Shown: positions 48,117 to 61,639 of the stretch, piece after piece
Numbering within the stretch: the stretch's first letter is position 1
Layout of the letters: each line of letters opens with the position of its first letter
Assembly: GCA_028554795.2 (NCBI GenBank)
Contig: CM068839.1
Span: forward strand, 42,747,006 to 42,811,005
Length of the DNA stretch: 64,000 nucleotides
Source: Sinohyriopsis cumingii
Taxonomy: Eukaryota; Mollusca; Bivalvia; Unionida; Unionidae
Direction of reading: 5' to 3'
Program-made: the position numbers and the translations under genes
The notes under the pieces: generated by a model
The model's database searches: none
Told to the model about the DNA's origin: nothing
The model's input: the letters and a program-made list of their open reading frames with translations, nothing else

Positions 48117-49341
48117 TTCTGATGTGCTCATTTTTTAACCAAATACATTGCGTAATACCCAAAACGGGAACACGAACTTTACGCATTTGTATTGATTGAA
48201 GGCAATCAAGACCCAATAATATAAAAAATATATCTGGAGTACGGTATAGACTATCTCCTACCTTTCAGTTTAAGAAAAAAAAATGAAAAAAGGTAAAATG
48301 TTGAATGTGCAGTTATGTAGATATTTCGTCCCACAAACAAATGAACAAAGCTGAAAGAATTATTTAAATTGAAACTTTGCAATCTTGAACAGTGCTCATT
48401 AGTTCAAACTCATTTATTACAGAGGACATTTTTTTTCTTCAGGTATCCTGTCAGCACATATTCAGCATATGCTGCTTCATGCTATTAATGGCAATTACAA
48501 CAAACGATGTGTACATTCTAATCATGCTGTTCATGGCAATTACAATGAACGATATGTGTAGTCTAATTATTCTGCATATATTGTATGTTTGTTTCCCGCG
48601 CCAGTTAAAAGCAGTTGTATAACATGCAAAGTCTTTTGCCAAGTTTCGACGTTAACCCTCTCAAATCCTTGGCTTGCGAAGTTGGGTCTTATGGTCAGGC
48701 CAAATATACTAACACCTGGTTATTGACATTTACTAACCCCATGTCAATAATTTGCATTGCATTTTAGATACATGGATTGGCTTCAGTATGCTGAGGGAAC
48801 AAGAGAAAAGTTAAAAACGCAAAGAAGAAATTGTTTAATATTTTGCACTTATTTTTGGGTATAAAACCTTTTCGCTCTTTTGATATGTAATAATTTTAAT
48901 GTGCAGTTTTTAGCAGCTCTTTTCAAAGTCGAAATTCTATGCGTAATAAAAAATATGTAAATGGATTCAAAACACTTCATTTGCTGATTGGCTTCAATTT
49001 TGATTATGTTAATGTGTACGTAGTCGATTTAGCAGTAAACTAAAATCTATACAGAATCCCCGGTGCATTAAAGAGGGACTTCCAATTACTCCTCGTGTTC
49101 TACCTGAGATTCAAAATACCTAAATGTGAGGATATTGGTCTTGCTTGCTGTTTTCTTGTTGGTTTTTGTGTTTATTTGTTTTCTTTTTAACGTTCAGAAA
49201 AATAAATTTTGAGCTTAACAGTGGAAAAACATTTAATCATACAAAACGATTTCTTAACAAAAATATAATTTGGAACGAGGATTGAATTCTTCTTCTTTCT
49301 AAACGGTCTAAAAATATTAAGTTTGGTACATGGGTTTGAAA

Positions 49342-49342
<1 letters not shown>
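48113..49342. other. No recognised gene; small local duplication
   Basis: A short duplication of about 45 bp occurs near 48484-48570 (ATGGCAATTACAACAAACGAT / ATGGCAATTACAATGAACGAT). Nothing else is supported. Confidence 0.4.

Positions 49343-49345
<3 letters not shown>

Positions 49346-49376
<31 letters not shown>
49346..49376. repeat. (CT)n microsatellite
   Basis: About 30 bp of CT repeats. Confidence 0.95.
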
Positions 49377-49379
<3 letters not shown>

Positions 49380-50230
49380 TCAGATTGAAAATCTCATGTC
49401 CTGCAAACATGTGTACTCTAAATCCAGATAATTCGGACTCACCAGCCTTCAGATCAGTTCACATTCAGGGTTTCAGATTATTACATACTCCAATTTTCAC
49501 ATAAAATTCAGAGAACTTTTTAAGGCCAGTGGCGTCACTGGGGGGTGGGATGCGGACCATCAGATGGGGTGACACCAAAATGACTGTCATTTTTGTGCAT
49601 GAAGGACATACGATATATACACAACAATCAGACACGTATTTCTAGCTAATTCAAGCGTTATTTGTCATCTACGTACTAATAATTTGGGATCCTGAACCAT
49701 AAATAAAATATTAGGTAACTGAACAGATTTTATTGGAATGAATACATAAATGGCTCCGTCAATTTGTATTTCTTCAATTCTTCCTGGGCCAGTGATTTTT
49801 AACACTTCTGGTAAGAAAGTTGTTTCTATCAGTAAAAGATAAAGTTCGAAATTTGTCAGGATTTCAAAGAAAATTTAATTGCTTCCTTTCCTTTACAAAG
49901 GGAAATGAACAAGACATCTCTATGCTATGATGGACAATGGTCTTCATTAATATTCTTAAAGTACCTACGTATTTGGAGGTTATAAATATGTTATAATCGT
50001 GTAAATATTTGTGCATGATTTATACATTGTTTGGAACATAATATTTGTTGGGTGTTACTTTTTCACATATCCATAGTCTTCACCCATTGCGTCATGGTGT
50101 CTTTCTTCACAAGATCCGATCCCTGTTGCTCATCTATGAGATTAATATATTATAAAGAACGCTGTCGTTCGCTAGTATGTATAAATTTACCAAAAGCTTC
50201 ATTATCGTGTAGACTAATTACTTTCAAGGT

Positions 50231-50364
<134 letters not shown>

Positions 50365-51055
50365 TTTCCATACTATTTTACTGCTAATTTATTTGCACTA
50401 TATTACAACATTAAGTTCCTTTGTGATATTGTCATGTCCTTGTAGCTTATGCCATGCAACGTATTTGCACATACATGTATGTATAACATTTATATATCCA
50501 AAAATTGTTTTGTTGTTTTATTTTGTTTACTTTTGTTTATTTTATTTGTAAATACAATTTTTAATTTTTTATTTACCTTGGAGGTCCCACGACTTAGCGG
50601 CTGTAAAAAGATAGGAATTACATTACAAGTGTATAACTTGATAAATATATTTTAAAATAATGTACATACCTTTTTGATTGTCCTTATGTAATAAAGTAAA
50701 GGAACCGTTTTTACGACGATGAGTATTTCACTGGATTTCATTGAGTGAGCAGGAAACCATTCTGAAATGCGAAAATGAAGACGGAGCTAATTAACGCTAC
50801 GTCCAACGGGAAGCAACAAACATATCACAGTTATTGTTTCATAGTTGCAATATTTGAGGTGCTTGTACTTTTTAAACACGTTTTCATATGGTTTTGTTCA
50901 TGTGACTGATACCCGATACAATCAGTATTTATACAATCAATATTAGCAATTTATTAAACATATTCGAAACTAATAATAAGATAAATTATGAACATTTTAT
51001 CGGTCATTTAATTTTCGTATTCATTATTTATAGTGGCTAAAAGAAACATGAGCGA

Positions 51056-51216
51056 GTCACGTGATAGCGTATGCACTAGTTCGTGATCGTCTGTAAGCTG
51101 TTGGGGCACAACGTCACGTGATGTAAACAATGCGCACGCGTCTTGCGTGGACAATAATCTCATGAATATTAATATATTGTTGCCATATTTAGCAACTAAA
51201 CTTAAAATTGACCAAT
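51056..51216 (+). promoter_or_regulatory. Candidate TP53INP promoter: two CLEAR-like E-boxes and a CCAAT box
   Basis: GTCACGTGAT occurs twice (51056-51065 and 51113-51122), matching nine of ten positions of the CLEAR element GTCACGTGAC bound by MiT/TFE factors (TFEB, TFE3). A consensus NF-Y site ACCAATCAG is at 51211-51219. The region is richer in CpG (CGCACGCG, CACGCG, CTCGCGG) than the surrounding DNA. A non-coding exon candidate with a strong donor follows. Assignment to the gene at 63376 is inference. Confidence 0.45.
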
Positions 51217-51249
51217 CAGAACACGCGAAATCAACGTAAACACAACACT

Positions 51250-51407
51250 GCAATAATCTCGCGGTTGTCGACAGTCTTGACTCGATCAGCTGTAGGCCTA
51301 GTCGTGTAGAAACACAACAAAAAGTCGGGAATTGAAGAATTTTTCTGACAAAGTAAAGGAAAGAAAAAGGCCAGAACAACGCATTCACGTCTTTAGAAGC
51401 AGCAGGT
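51250..51407 (+). other. Candidate non-coding first exon of the TP53INP gene
   Basis: The segment ends in a strong donor, AGCAGGT|GTAAGTAT, with GTAAGT at 51408. It contains no long plus-strand frame, as expected for 5'UTR. The start is not defined; 51250 is a guess set by the CCAAT box. It would splice to the acceptor CTAATTTCAG at 63361-63370. Vertebrate TP53INP genes also begin with a non-coding exon. Confidence 0.4.
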
Positions 51408-53046
51408 GTAAGTATTTCAACACATGAGTGGTTTTTCAATGCATATTTTGTTTTTATGAAGGTCGGTCGATTTTTGACAGATTCCATTCCAACTATGACC
51501 TTCATCTTAGCTTAACGCTTTCATCAGTGTAACGAAAAAACATAGTTTGCAACATCTCGAACATATTTTGTGACATATTTTTTTATTATTCGTGATATTT
51601 TAGTTATATTTCGTACATAACATGTAAGTTTCATTCAGATCGTTGTTGTTGTAGTGCGACAAAGTATGGACAAAAGGGCGTAGATTAAGTCGCTATTTCC
51701 ATACTGTGCTTTTTATTTTTAGAAAACCGTGATAAGTTAGATGCTATTTCCAGCCATAATACATGCATGTAATGTAGTGGCGACTCCGAATTGTCTGATA
51801 GAAGACTGGCCCTATTCTTTTTCACAAAAGAAATCGATTTGTTCGAGATGGATTCATGTTGATCGCTGCAGTCTTTGTTTACAGGATGTTTAATATCAGC
51901 TGTTGAACAGCGTCGATCAATTACAAATATACTACAGATGGTTTTGTGATCTTAATTATCCTCTTTTGCAACGTATGTTTTCACTCCCAAGAATTGCAGT
52001 ATATGGATAATTGAGTCAGCATCAGTTGTCCACAATCACAGGTTATGAGGAATTCATAAAATAACAGTTTTACACATAATTGTGATTTTGTTCGCCATTT
52101 AGCCCTATTTAAACACATTTCTGATCAATCTATGCATCAGATTTCTTTGTATTCATTATGAAGGCTCTGTCGTTTTTTATCAGTTTCAATCATATTTGTG
52201 CAGTATTTTCATTTATTATTTATTTTTTGCTTATGATGCCACTGAATCAACATTTTCTGTGAGATAGAACACCAGTGTTGTCCACTTCATTCCTTGACAA
52301 TTGAGACTGCAGAAGATTCCAATCTGAAGTATCCACTGATTTAATCACTCAAGTATTTTTATGTCCAGTGTTTGCAGCTTGGGGATATTGGTTTAATCCT
52401 GTCTGTCCATTCTGAGTAGCTTTTTAGCATGATTTCTCACATAATATGCAGCGTAAACAAATTCAGATTTGGTATGTATCTATGTTTCAATGATCTAATT
52501 AGATTTTCAAACCAGTACAGGAATTTTTAAAAAATTTTTAAAGACACATTTTTTAAAGTTTTTTTTATACATGTAGGTTTTCTTGTCATTCTGATCAAAA
52601 CTGAACTTGCAACTGTTCACTGCGGTGAAAGATGCAAAAATAAAAAATAAAATCTAGCTGATGGCCAGTTTTCACCACTTAACAATGTAGCCATACACTG
52701 ATTGGTTGCTTTGGTTTAATCAAATGGCTCTCTTGATGTCATCACCCAGTTATATATTAGAACTTTTGTTTTAAAAAAAAACTTGTCACTAACATTTGAT
52801 GAACTTACCATCTTTATGTGATAAGCCTCTGATTGTAAGGTACCATTATCCTACAGTATACCTCAGCATAGATGTATGAATAATACTAAGCAGGTCTTCC
52901 ATTAAAATAAACTGTAAAAAAATCAAACGAGTTTGACTTCTACATAAGGAACATTTCATATACATTTGTTGTGGAGCACAGCATAAAATGTAGGTTATCT
53001 AGCACCATGAAATAATGGAATATGATGTCTTCCCCAAGGATGATGA
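51408..53046. other. Probable first intron of the TP53INP gene, 5' part
   Basis: AT-rich, with no recognised coding or repeat element. Confidence 0.4.
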
Positions 53047-53118
53047 AATAATAAGATTTGAATTTGAACCCTTTAGATCATGAGGTCAACTTGCTAACCA
53101 TTTAGCCACCTTGGCTCA
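53047..53118 (-). repeat. Diverged tRNA-like SINE head
   Basis: On the minus strand CCAAGGTGGCTAAATGGTTA is followed by a B-box-like GGGTTCAAATTC. Spacing fits the A and B boxes of a tRNA-derived promoter like that of family 1. No family body is recognised, so it is an old fragment. Confidence 0.5.
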
Positions 53119-56100
53119 TTCCAATCACCATTAATTGTCTGAGCAACAATGGTGGTGGGGAGAGTGTTAATATTAGAGTTTGAACATCTGCTTATTGGAG
53201 AATTTCACTGTTACAAAAAATGGATGTTAATGCTAAAAGGGTCAGAGTCACTTTTTCCAAGCTCACATCTCATTTGTTTTGAAGTGTTATGTTTTAATCA
53301 GAAAGATTTCCAGGATTTCCAGAAAGGTGTGCTGTCTTACAATGGAAATCACTGGGACAGATTCTTTGGGATTGATGTATGCAATGTAGTTTTAATTTGT
53401 AACTTAAATTTTACCACAAATAGCAGACTTGACAAACTGAGCTGAGCTTAAGTCACAACATATGACACTTGTGACACCCTGGGGTACTCAAAACAGCCCC
53501 TCAGTACTTAGGTTTGAACTAACTACCCACTGACTGTACATATACTTTCCCAAATGAGCCATCCCACTTCAAACTTGTAAAAACTTTATTTTGATTTACA
53601 TGTTCAGGTTCCTGTTCATTTTGGACCAGTCTGTTTGCTAGCTTCGAAAGAGGGAAAATCAATAAATCAGTATGTGGCATAATATACACCAAAACCCATT
53701 GGTTGTGTTCTTCCATTCTTGATGATCTTGGTATTGATCCAATGGGTTTTACATTACTGTCATTAATGAACATTCGAATCTGCACATGTACAGTAATTGT
53801 AAAGCTAGGAGGCAGAGATTGTACTTAAAATATATATACTTGTTTGTCCATTTGAGAACATGCAGTGCCAAACTAAATCATTCTGCAAAATATCTAGTAT
53901 CAGCTGATATTGGATAGAACTTGGCGGCACTGAGTTAATGTTAAACCTGATCTAGTGATGCCAGTCCATAGCAATCAAAGTTCATAGCAAGCAGTTTTTA
54001 GTTCCCTCTAGTTCTCAAAATATACTGTGTCATTTAAATATATATTCACCACCTGCCTAACAGCAACAGCAATTGGTTTTGTTCTGGTCATGTATGCTGG
54101 CTGACTCCATTATACTGCACACTAGGCAACAAGTGGCACGGATGGAAGAAATCTGAAAATTTTCTCTTCCAGTGGAATGGACATTTTCAAGAAAATGTGC
54201 AAAATGTTATCTTTTGTCCATTGTATTTTATGTAAAATTTTGGGTAAGTAGTAATAAATTGTGCATGCTCATCAAAATGTTTGAGTGTTCTGGCCAGACT
54301 GGGTAGAGGTGGGGAGTGGTTAATGGATTTTTCTGGTCCTGCAGCAGTCATTATGGAGTCTTTATATCTCCAGCCATCTACCAAATACTCTCACCAATTT
54401 ATCTGTATATATCCATTTTGTCGGTTTGGTTGCATTGAAGCAGTTCTTTGATGTCTGTCTGTCTGGTATTCAACACTGAGGTTCAGGTTGTTTTGTGTTG
54501 GTCATTTTCTTGGATACTGTTGCTTGAAGACTTACATGTTATGTACATGTCTAATGTGGACTACTTTGGTTATCAGTCAAATCTTGATCACTGTGACCAA
54601 TATTTCATGGTTTTTATGCTTACCATTTTATTAGGCTCAGTTCCTTGAGCAGTGTTCTGGTTCAGTTACAGAAGGGATGGAAAGAGGGGAAATACTTTAG
54701 CAAAGGTGTGGAAGGCAGAGAGGGCTAGAAAGACGCCAAGGGAATGGGGGGATCCCTCAGTTTATGTGGCCTGTTCTTAACACTCGAGTGACCTGCATTT
54801 CTTTTGGCGTTTAGCAGTTTTTCAGGAAAATGTTACTTGATATGTGGGTGCTTCATGAGGATGATTCGCATTATGATTAAAATTAAGTGTGACCTGTAAT
54901 TCACACACCAGTGATCTGCATTAACTGATCAATGTTTGTTAGACACAATTCCAGTAGAGTAATGTAACTTAGCATCGAGGGTTATTATAAGAAGTATTAC
55001 ATCACTGAAACAAAAGAAGTTGTTACTATGTACAATTTTCTTTTAAATCCTTTTAGCATATTTCAGAGTTGGCAATCCTAAGCCCAATTTTTTCGTACCA
55101 GCCAAACTTTTTAACTAATTATTTTTTAACGAGAATTTGAAATGAGCATATGATTGAAACTCAGTCCTTCACATCTTGTTTGCTTTATTGTCCTTGAAAT
55201 AAAATTTTGCAATCCAGTCAATCCACTATTGGTAGCTTTTGTGTTACCTATGTCTTTTTCCTTGTTTTTCTGCTCATATACTTGTAACTACCTGATGACC
55301 TGTCTATCTTTAACTTGTTCAATCTTTCAGCATGGACAGAGCTGTGGCAGATAAATTTTGTTTAATATTAATTCCAATGTTTGTTACTGGACTTAAGAAT
55401 CGCCAGAGAGAAGCTTGCCAATTAGGCAAATCACCTGAGAGAAACTTGCCAACTAATGAGGCAAATAGAGAGGATTAGTGAACAATGTACAAATTCAGCT
55501 CTTTATCCATGGACATTTTTCATGAAAAGGATAAAATGTACAAATGTAGTTTACACAGATTTACAGAATATACTATTGGAGCATTCTCTGGTTTGCCATG
55601 GGGTCATTTGTCTACATGTGGTAATGATGCAATATTGTGTAATTTCATTCACCCAGCATGATGGTATTTGTGCAACCAGGCATACACTGTTTATTGGTGG
55701 AGTCAGTTTTGTAAGACTATGTATGCTGATATAACTTACCAATTGGTTACAAAGCCCACTGATACATTAACAGTATTATCAAGCTGAGGATTCACTAAGG
55801 AATTAAGCACTTTAAAAGGTAGCATTTACCTGAGTTACAATAGCTTTGATAGATAATCACATCTGTACTATGGTTATAAAATTTTGAATTTAAATGACAT
55901 TTCTTGTCACTGTATGAGCTCCATTTTCTGGCAGCTCAGCTGTAAGGAGTTAAAACCTTTGCTGGACATGTAAAATATTGATACTTTACCTACAGGTACT
56001 GCAGTATCGAAAATGCATGTTTTTGTGCAGTTTTGTGACAATCAAATTTTCAGTGCACTGAGCACAAGGAGAATAATCCTGTCTAGACCCCAATAATTGC

Positions 56101-57149
56101 AACCAATCATTCACTTGAGCAATCCATCAGTAAATCTGTCATGCAATCATTCAGTCAGACACTAAAACTTTTTAAAATCTATATCCACCATAAATTATTG
56201 AGAATTTTAGCAAAGATAACATTATAGAATATTTCATGATAAAACTAATGTTTTTAATGAAATGATATTATTTATGAATCTTGTAAAATAAAAAAAAAAT
56301 TGATATGACTATTTTTATCAATATGTGTGCTTGCCTTTTGCTGATCAAGTATAAAATTTTGCTTCCGCTAAATTGAAACTGTAAACCATTCAATCAAAAC
56401 ACTTTGCCATACAGTAATTTGCTAACTGATGTCACTAATATATAAGCATTAAATTTGCATAAATGTTAAATCTAAATATTTTATTAATAGTAGTTATAAT
56501 GGTGCTGCTCTATGCGACTTTCTGCATGAACACTTCGGTAACAAGATTTCTCTTGGTTGTGCAATCATTAGCTTATATATGTGATATATCCTGGTGGAGT
56601 GTAGAAAATTAAATGTATGTACTACAGGATGTGCCTTATAAATCAAATCTGGGTCATGTTTTAGTGAGATAAAACATATAGAAGGTAAATTGCAGCACAC
56701 TTAGCATATTTATTTATTTATCTGGTTGAACATATTGAATCCTAAAAAGTATTATATTACACAAAGTTCATATTTAAATATATATATTTAACACATTTTC
56801 AAAATAATCTGTCCATGAAATAAATTAGAAAATGGATGATAATCATGTGCTTGAGGAAAGGTGGGTGTTGCATAGATTTATAATGATGGACACTTTTGCT
56901 AAACAAAATAGTTCAAAAGGAGTGGGGGATCAGAGATACACCACATCTTGGATTCACTGAACTAGGCCCACTTTAATGTGTTATGCACTTGTATGCATAC
57001 CTGTTAGTACTACGCCCTTACAACAAAAGAAAGTAAGTGCAAACTATATTTATTATTTTATCATTTTACTTCCCTAAAGTTTTACATTTAGATCCTGACC
57101 ACATTTGTTTTACTGGTATGTACTATTTGACACTACTATACCTGAAATC
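53119..57149. other. Probable TP53INP intron, no recognised element
   Basis: Open frames such as 53149-53445 and 55456-55734 have no motif or matching splice context and are not called. Confidence 0.4.
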
Positions 57150-58000
57150 AGGAAGGATGCATATGATGACCCCTACTTGTCTATCCTAAAAGTTAGTCAC
57201 TGACCCATTTTTTGCATTTCACTGACTTTAATTTTTACTGCTCATGTTGTACACCTTAAACTGGGTGATTTTATACATCTCTCAGTACAACACTCTTGCC
57301 AAAAAGTTCACCTTGACCTGTTTCACATTTATTGGCATAGGTTAAATTGTTGCATTTAGTTCATGACCATTTAAACTTTTAGCATGCCATGTGTGTACTA
57401 TCCTATTTCAAGTCATAATACTTGTAGACACATCTTTGTTATCACTTCTCAGTTGTTAAATTAGAAGCTCAATATCCGTATTTATGCTTCACTGACTGAG
57501 GTTAAATTTTGTGCTTGATGTTAATTTGTGGTTTGTCATGCTGTAATCATAAATTTGATGATATGCATCAGTTACTTCCCCACTCCAACTACAAAAGAAA
57601 TTTGTTGTGACCCATATTATCATATCTTGTTACTGGCTTTGGTTAAGTTTTTGATCATAGCTTATGACCACACAAATTTTTGGCATGTTACATGGATACT
57701 ATCCATGCAAGAATCATGAATCTTGGTTAGGTGACATATCTTAATAAATTTATTAATTTTTGGCCAAAGAAGTCTCTGTGACCTATTTTATACTCAGTGA
57801 CTTTGTTAATTTTTTGTTACAGGTTAATTTTCTTTGGTGCTGTTGCTGCTCCGACCATGAAACCATATTGAATGCAATCTTGGTTACTGCAATGCCCTAA
57901 AACATACAGAAGGTCACTGTGACCTACATGTTATGTTTTACTAATTGAGCTAAATATTTGTTGTTTATGGTCACATTTATCCATGTTAATCAATATTCGT
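57150..58000. repeat. Old diverged tandem array
   Basis: A recurring pattern of TGACC(T/C)AT or GACCTGT, then CACTGACTTT/CACTGACTGA, then GGTTAA and GCATG-type blocks recurs near 57195, 57315, 57480, 57605, 57775 and 57918. Spacing is roughly 120-170 bp. The copies are strongly diverged, so the unit boundaries are approximate. Confidence 0.45.
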
Positions 58001-60589
58001 CCCACCTAATCTGAAGGCGATATCTGACCAGGGCAGCTGGAAGTAGGAATTTTATTCATTGGTAAACTTTACAGATTAATGACTATACATTGCTCGTTGT
58101 AATATTACCCACACCGTGTTTACTGTATTGTACATGTAAATCGGTATTTGAATTACTGATTGGATAGCCTGCTTTTTATGAAAGACATGTATTGATGCAT
58201 AAATTAATAATAATTATCTATAGTTACTAATAAGGTAATGATTGATGCATAAACTATGTATTGCTTGGTGTCACTCCAAGATTACTTGTACTTAACCAGT
58301 GACTTGATAATAGATTTTCAAGCAGATTTTAAGAACAATAATTTAAAAAAAATACAAATATAACAATAAACTGCTTATTATCAGCTTATTACATCTACTT
58401 TAATAGAATGGAATAAACTTTTTTTTTTATTTGGTAGGTTGGTAAATATATCAGTACATTACTGACCATATAGTGACAGTTAAAAGTTTAGATTTTTAGA
58501 TTAAAATTTCATATGTGAAGGTAAAAAATTGCCAAAAAAAATTCCGTTGGAAAAGGGGCCAAGATCACTTGAGTCTGAATTTTTCTATGCATAAATGTTC
58601 ACAATGGCTGCTGAAGACTAGTGTGTTATGACTTAATGTCATAAACTAAAAAACAGGAAAGAGTAAAAACCAAAGTGAAATTTTACAAAGAACATAATGA
58701 ATTCAGTCCCAAAAGGTCCTAAAAGTTATATCAAGTCCAATTGAGTATTATGAATGCATTCTATTTTTGAATGTGATGTGCTAGTAGTCTCGAATGTGCT
58801 AATGTGCCAAGCCTTAATATATCATTGGTATAATTCAAAATGTCCATGAATGAATTCATAATAACCCCAAAATAGTAATTTAATCAAAAATTAATGAATA
58901 CTTTGTAATTTCAGTGATCAATTTAAATAGATCATCTCAAATTAAAAACTGAACACTAAAAGAATGATTCCATGTCAGGTGTTACGATAGGAATGAGTAA
59001 TTCCAATATAATCAACCTTAATATAGAAACCTAAGGCTCAATTTGAGAACCAGGATGAGGGTCAAATGTAATTTACAGAACATTCTGCTTTTACTCTTAA
59101 TTATGGATAAGGTCAATCTCACAATACAGATTAAATATACATAACATGCAATAGTTAATTTGGGCTATGTAATTTTATATTACTGGGACATGCACTTTCC
59201 AACTAATTACTTGCTATATCAGTCATTTTCTTTTTTACCTGAGCAAGAATTGTCAGTATTTACAGACTTGTTTCATCAATGTACAGTAAGATCAAATAAG
59301 TTGTTTGCAATATTTTAATGCTGATATTAATTTTTGGCTCACCTAGCCATAATTCTGTTTGTCAGGTGTCATATGTTGTATCTCATTCATCATGCATCTT
59401 AAAATCTTTCAAAGGAAACTTGCTAATTGAAGTTGAAAACATTTTACACTGTTTTTCCATGTGTCAAAGATATGTAAGAGGCAGGCTTAATTATTGTCTC
59501 TAATATTAGTTCGCCTGGTTGGAAGGTCAAGTTAGCATATGATGTGTGTGTGTGTGTAATGACATCACAGTATCATGATCTTAATTGCAAGATCACAGAG
59601 TTATCATTATCACATAGTCAGTACACTTTGCCTATAGTGTGTACAGTTTCATATTTTTGATATTATAACATGTAAAAATATCACTTTATGTGATTCTGAT
59701 TTGGTCCAAATAAGCCCATGAAATTATTGTGCAGTATTCTCTTGGCTGCGATCATGGGACAACATTTTTAACCCAGCCTTCTGGAATATTTTGTTGTCAA
59801 TGAACATTTTAGCTGCCATTTTTTTAATTAGATTCAGAAAGGGAATGGGGGGGGGGAATGGTATTGTCTGTCTGATTATGACCAATTTACATATAACATA
59901 TAACATGAAAAATGGCTAAAACCCCAAGACAAGAACAACAACAACACCAAGAAAAACTAAGGGTATTGCTCAGTTCAAAGCGAATGTGTAAGTTGGGAGT
60001 GTGGGGGCGTAAACCTGATGTATGGAATTCACGCTACGTACAATTGTGGCTGAAATGTTAACTTACAGAAGTAAATAAACTCACCTCTGTCCAAAGAAGA
60101 ATGTGGACATAAACCAGTCTCCAAACTGAGAGAAGTTTATCCAACCACTGCATATTTATGCAGTAAATATGTGATGCCATTCCAACTCAAAATGAAATTT
60201 GTTAACATATTTTGTAGTCTGCTGTTCCAAGTGCAAATATTCAGTCACAAACACATTACAGTAAATATGCAAATTTCTGCATCCAGAAAATCTTATTTCA
60301 AATGAATATTTTAACAATGTAATGTTTAGTTGTGAAAGTGACATGTTAGGTTACGTAAACATGGACCGTCTAGTTCATTCTAGTCGGTACTGCATCAAAC
60401 AAGGTGACATCAGGAACATTGGACATTACTTTGAAAAAATGATTTTGGTTGTGTAATATGTTCTGTTTATTCGGAAGGGCACTTGTTCTTTGACTTATAG
60501 ATTGTAAGAAAAGTATAATCTACTTTTAAATGTTAATACTAGCTCAATTTTGTGACTGTTTTTGACACAACAAATGAAAGGTGCAACAT
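58001..60589. other. Probable TP53INP intron, no recognised element
   Basis: AT-rich sequence with a short TG run at about 59546-59558 and a G run at 59846-59856. No gene is supported. Confidence 0.4.
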
Positions 60590-60721
60590 CTGTCAGAATG
60601 AACCAAATTATTCATTCTTCTATCCAAATAATTTCCACTGAAATAAAAACTATGTCTGTCAGAATGAACCAAATTATTCATTCTTCTATCCAAATAATTT
60701 CCACTGAAATAAAAACTATGT
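60590..60721. repeat. Perfect 66-bp tandem duplication
   Basis: Two copies, 60590-60655 and 60656-60721 (start CTGTCAGAATGAACC), appear identical by eye, so the duplication is recent. It directly abuts the palindromic repeats that follow. Confidence 0.95.
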
Positions 60722-60733
60722 GATGAAAAGAAT

Positions 60734-61015
60734 CTCAAATAGGTATTGGTTTAATATTAAATTTATGAAACTCATTAATAATGTCCAGCTTTTGCAAGCC
60801 TTGACTCGAAAAAGCTGGACATTATTCAACTCGTTTCATACATTCAATATCACATTATTACCCATTTGAATGAAGAATCTCAAATGGGTATTAATTTAAT
60901 ATTAAATTTATGAAACTTGTTAAATAATGTCCAGCTTTTGTAAGCCAAGGTTCGCAAAAGCTGGACATATTCAACTCATTTCATACATTCAGTATTACAT
61001 TATTACCCATTTGAG
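60734..61015. repeat. Two tandem copies of a palindromic MITE-like element
   Basis: Copy 1 (60734-60869) and copy 2 (60879-61015) each begin CTCAAAT, contain ATGTCCAGCTTTTG and its complement AAAAGCTGGACAT around a short loop, and end ACCCATTTGA, the complement of the start. Inner arms (AAATTTATGAAAC, GTTTCATACATT) also partly pair. The period is 145 bp. Confidence 0.9.
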
Positions 61016-61639
61016 ACCCCTATATATCAGAATCTGGATTATTGAGATGTGAAATGATTTCATGATCCGGATTTTTTTATGCTGATGAGAAGTATTCTAG
61101 CAATCACAATTCCGTTACTGTGATTAAGATATTTTTAATATACCTATATTGCACAATAATGTATTGGTATTTGAGATCTGAATGTGATTTTGTTTCAGAC
61201 AAACCTTTGGTCTATATTATCTACTTAAAAAATGAATAATTTTTTATTGTTGCATTGACAAAATGATGGTTTTGATCTTTTAGACATTTTACATATAATG
61301 CAAAGTTTCTTAATGTTGCTGTGAGAGCTTTGTTTAGTGCTAGTATTGGTATTCCATCACTAGGTTGATGTTATTGTAACCAAGAAACCACAAGTATAAA
61401 GTAGCACCTTGCTCATTTGACGGTTGTAATACAAACACAGAAAATGATAGTATTTTCTAGCTTGTAGGAAATGACCATCAAATTCTGGCTCTTTTTGAGG
61501 TAGCAAATTGATCAGTGTGTAATAAAAGTTTATATTATCATTGATCATTATATGGGATGACTTTAAATAAGAGCATTCCAATATTTAACAATATGTACAA
61601 ATAGACTTACGTCATAAAGATCTGAGTTTTGTTATGAAC

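Noticed and set aside
51008-51505. 165-codon minus-strand frame over the candidate promoter
   Set aside because: No recognisable domain, and it overlaps the E-boxes, CCAAT box and plus-strand donor. Probably chance in a GC-richer patch.
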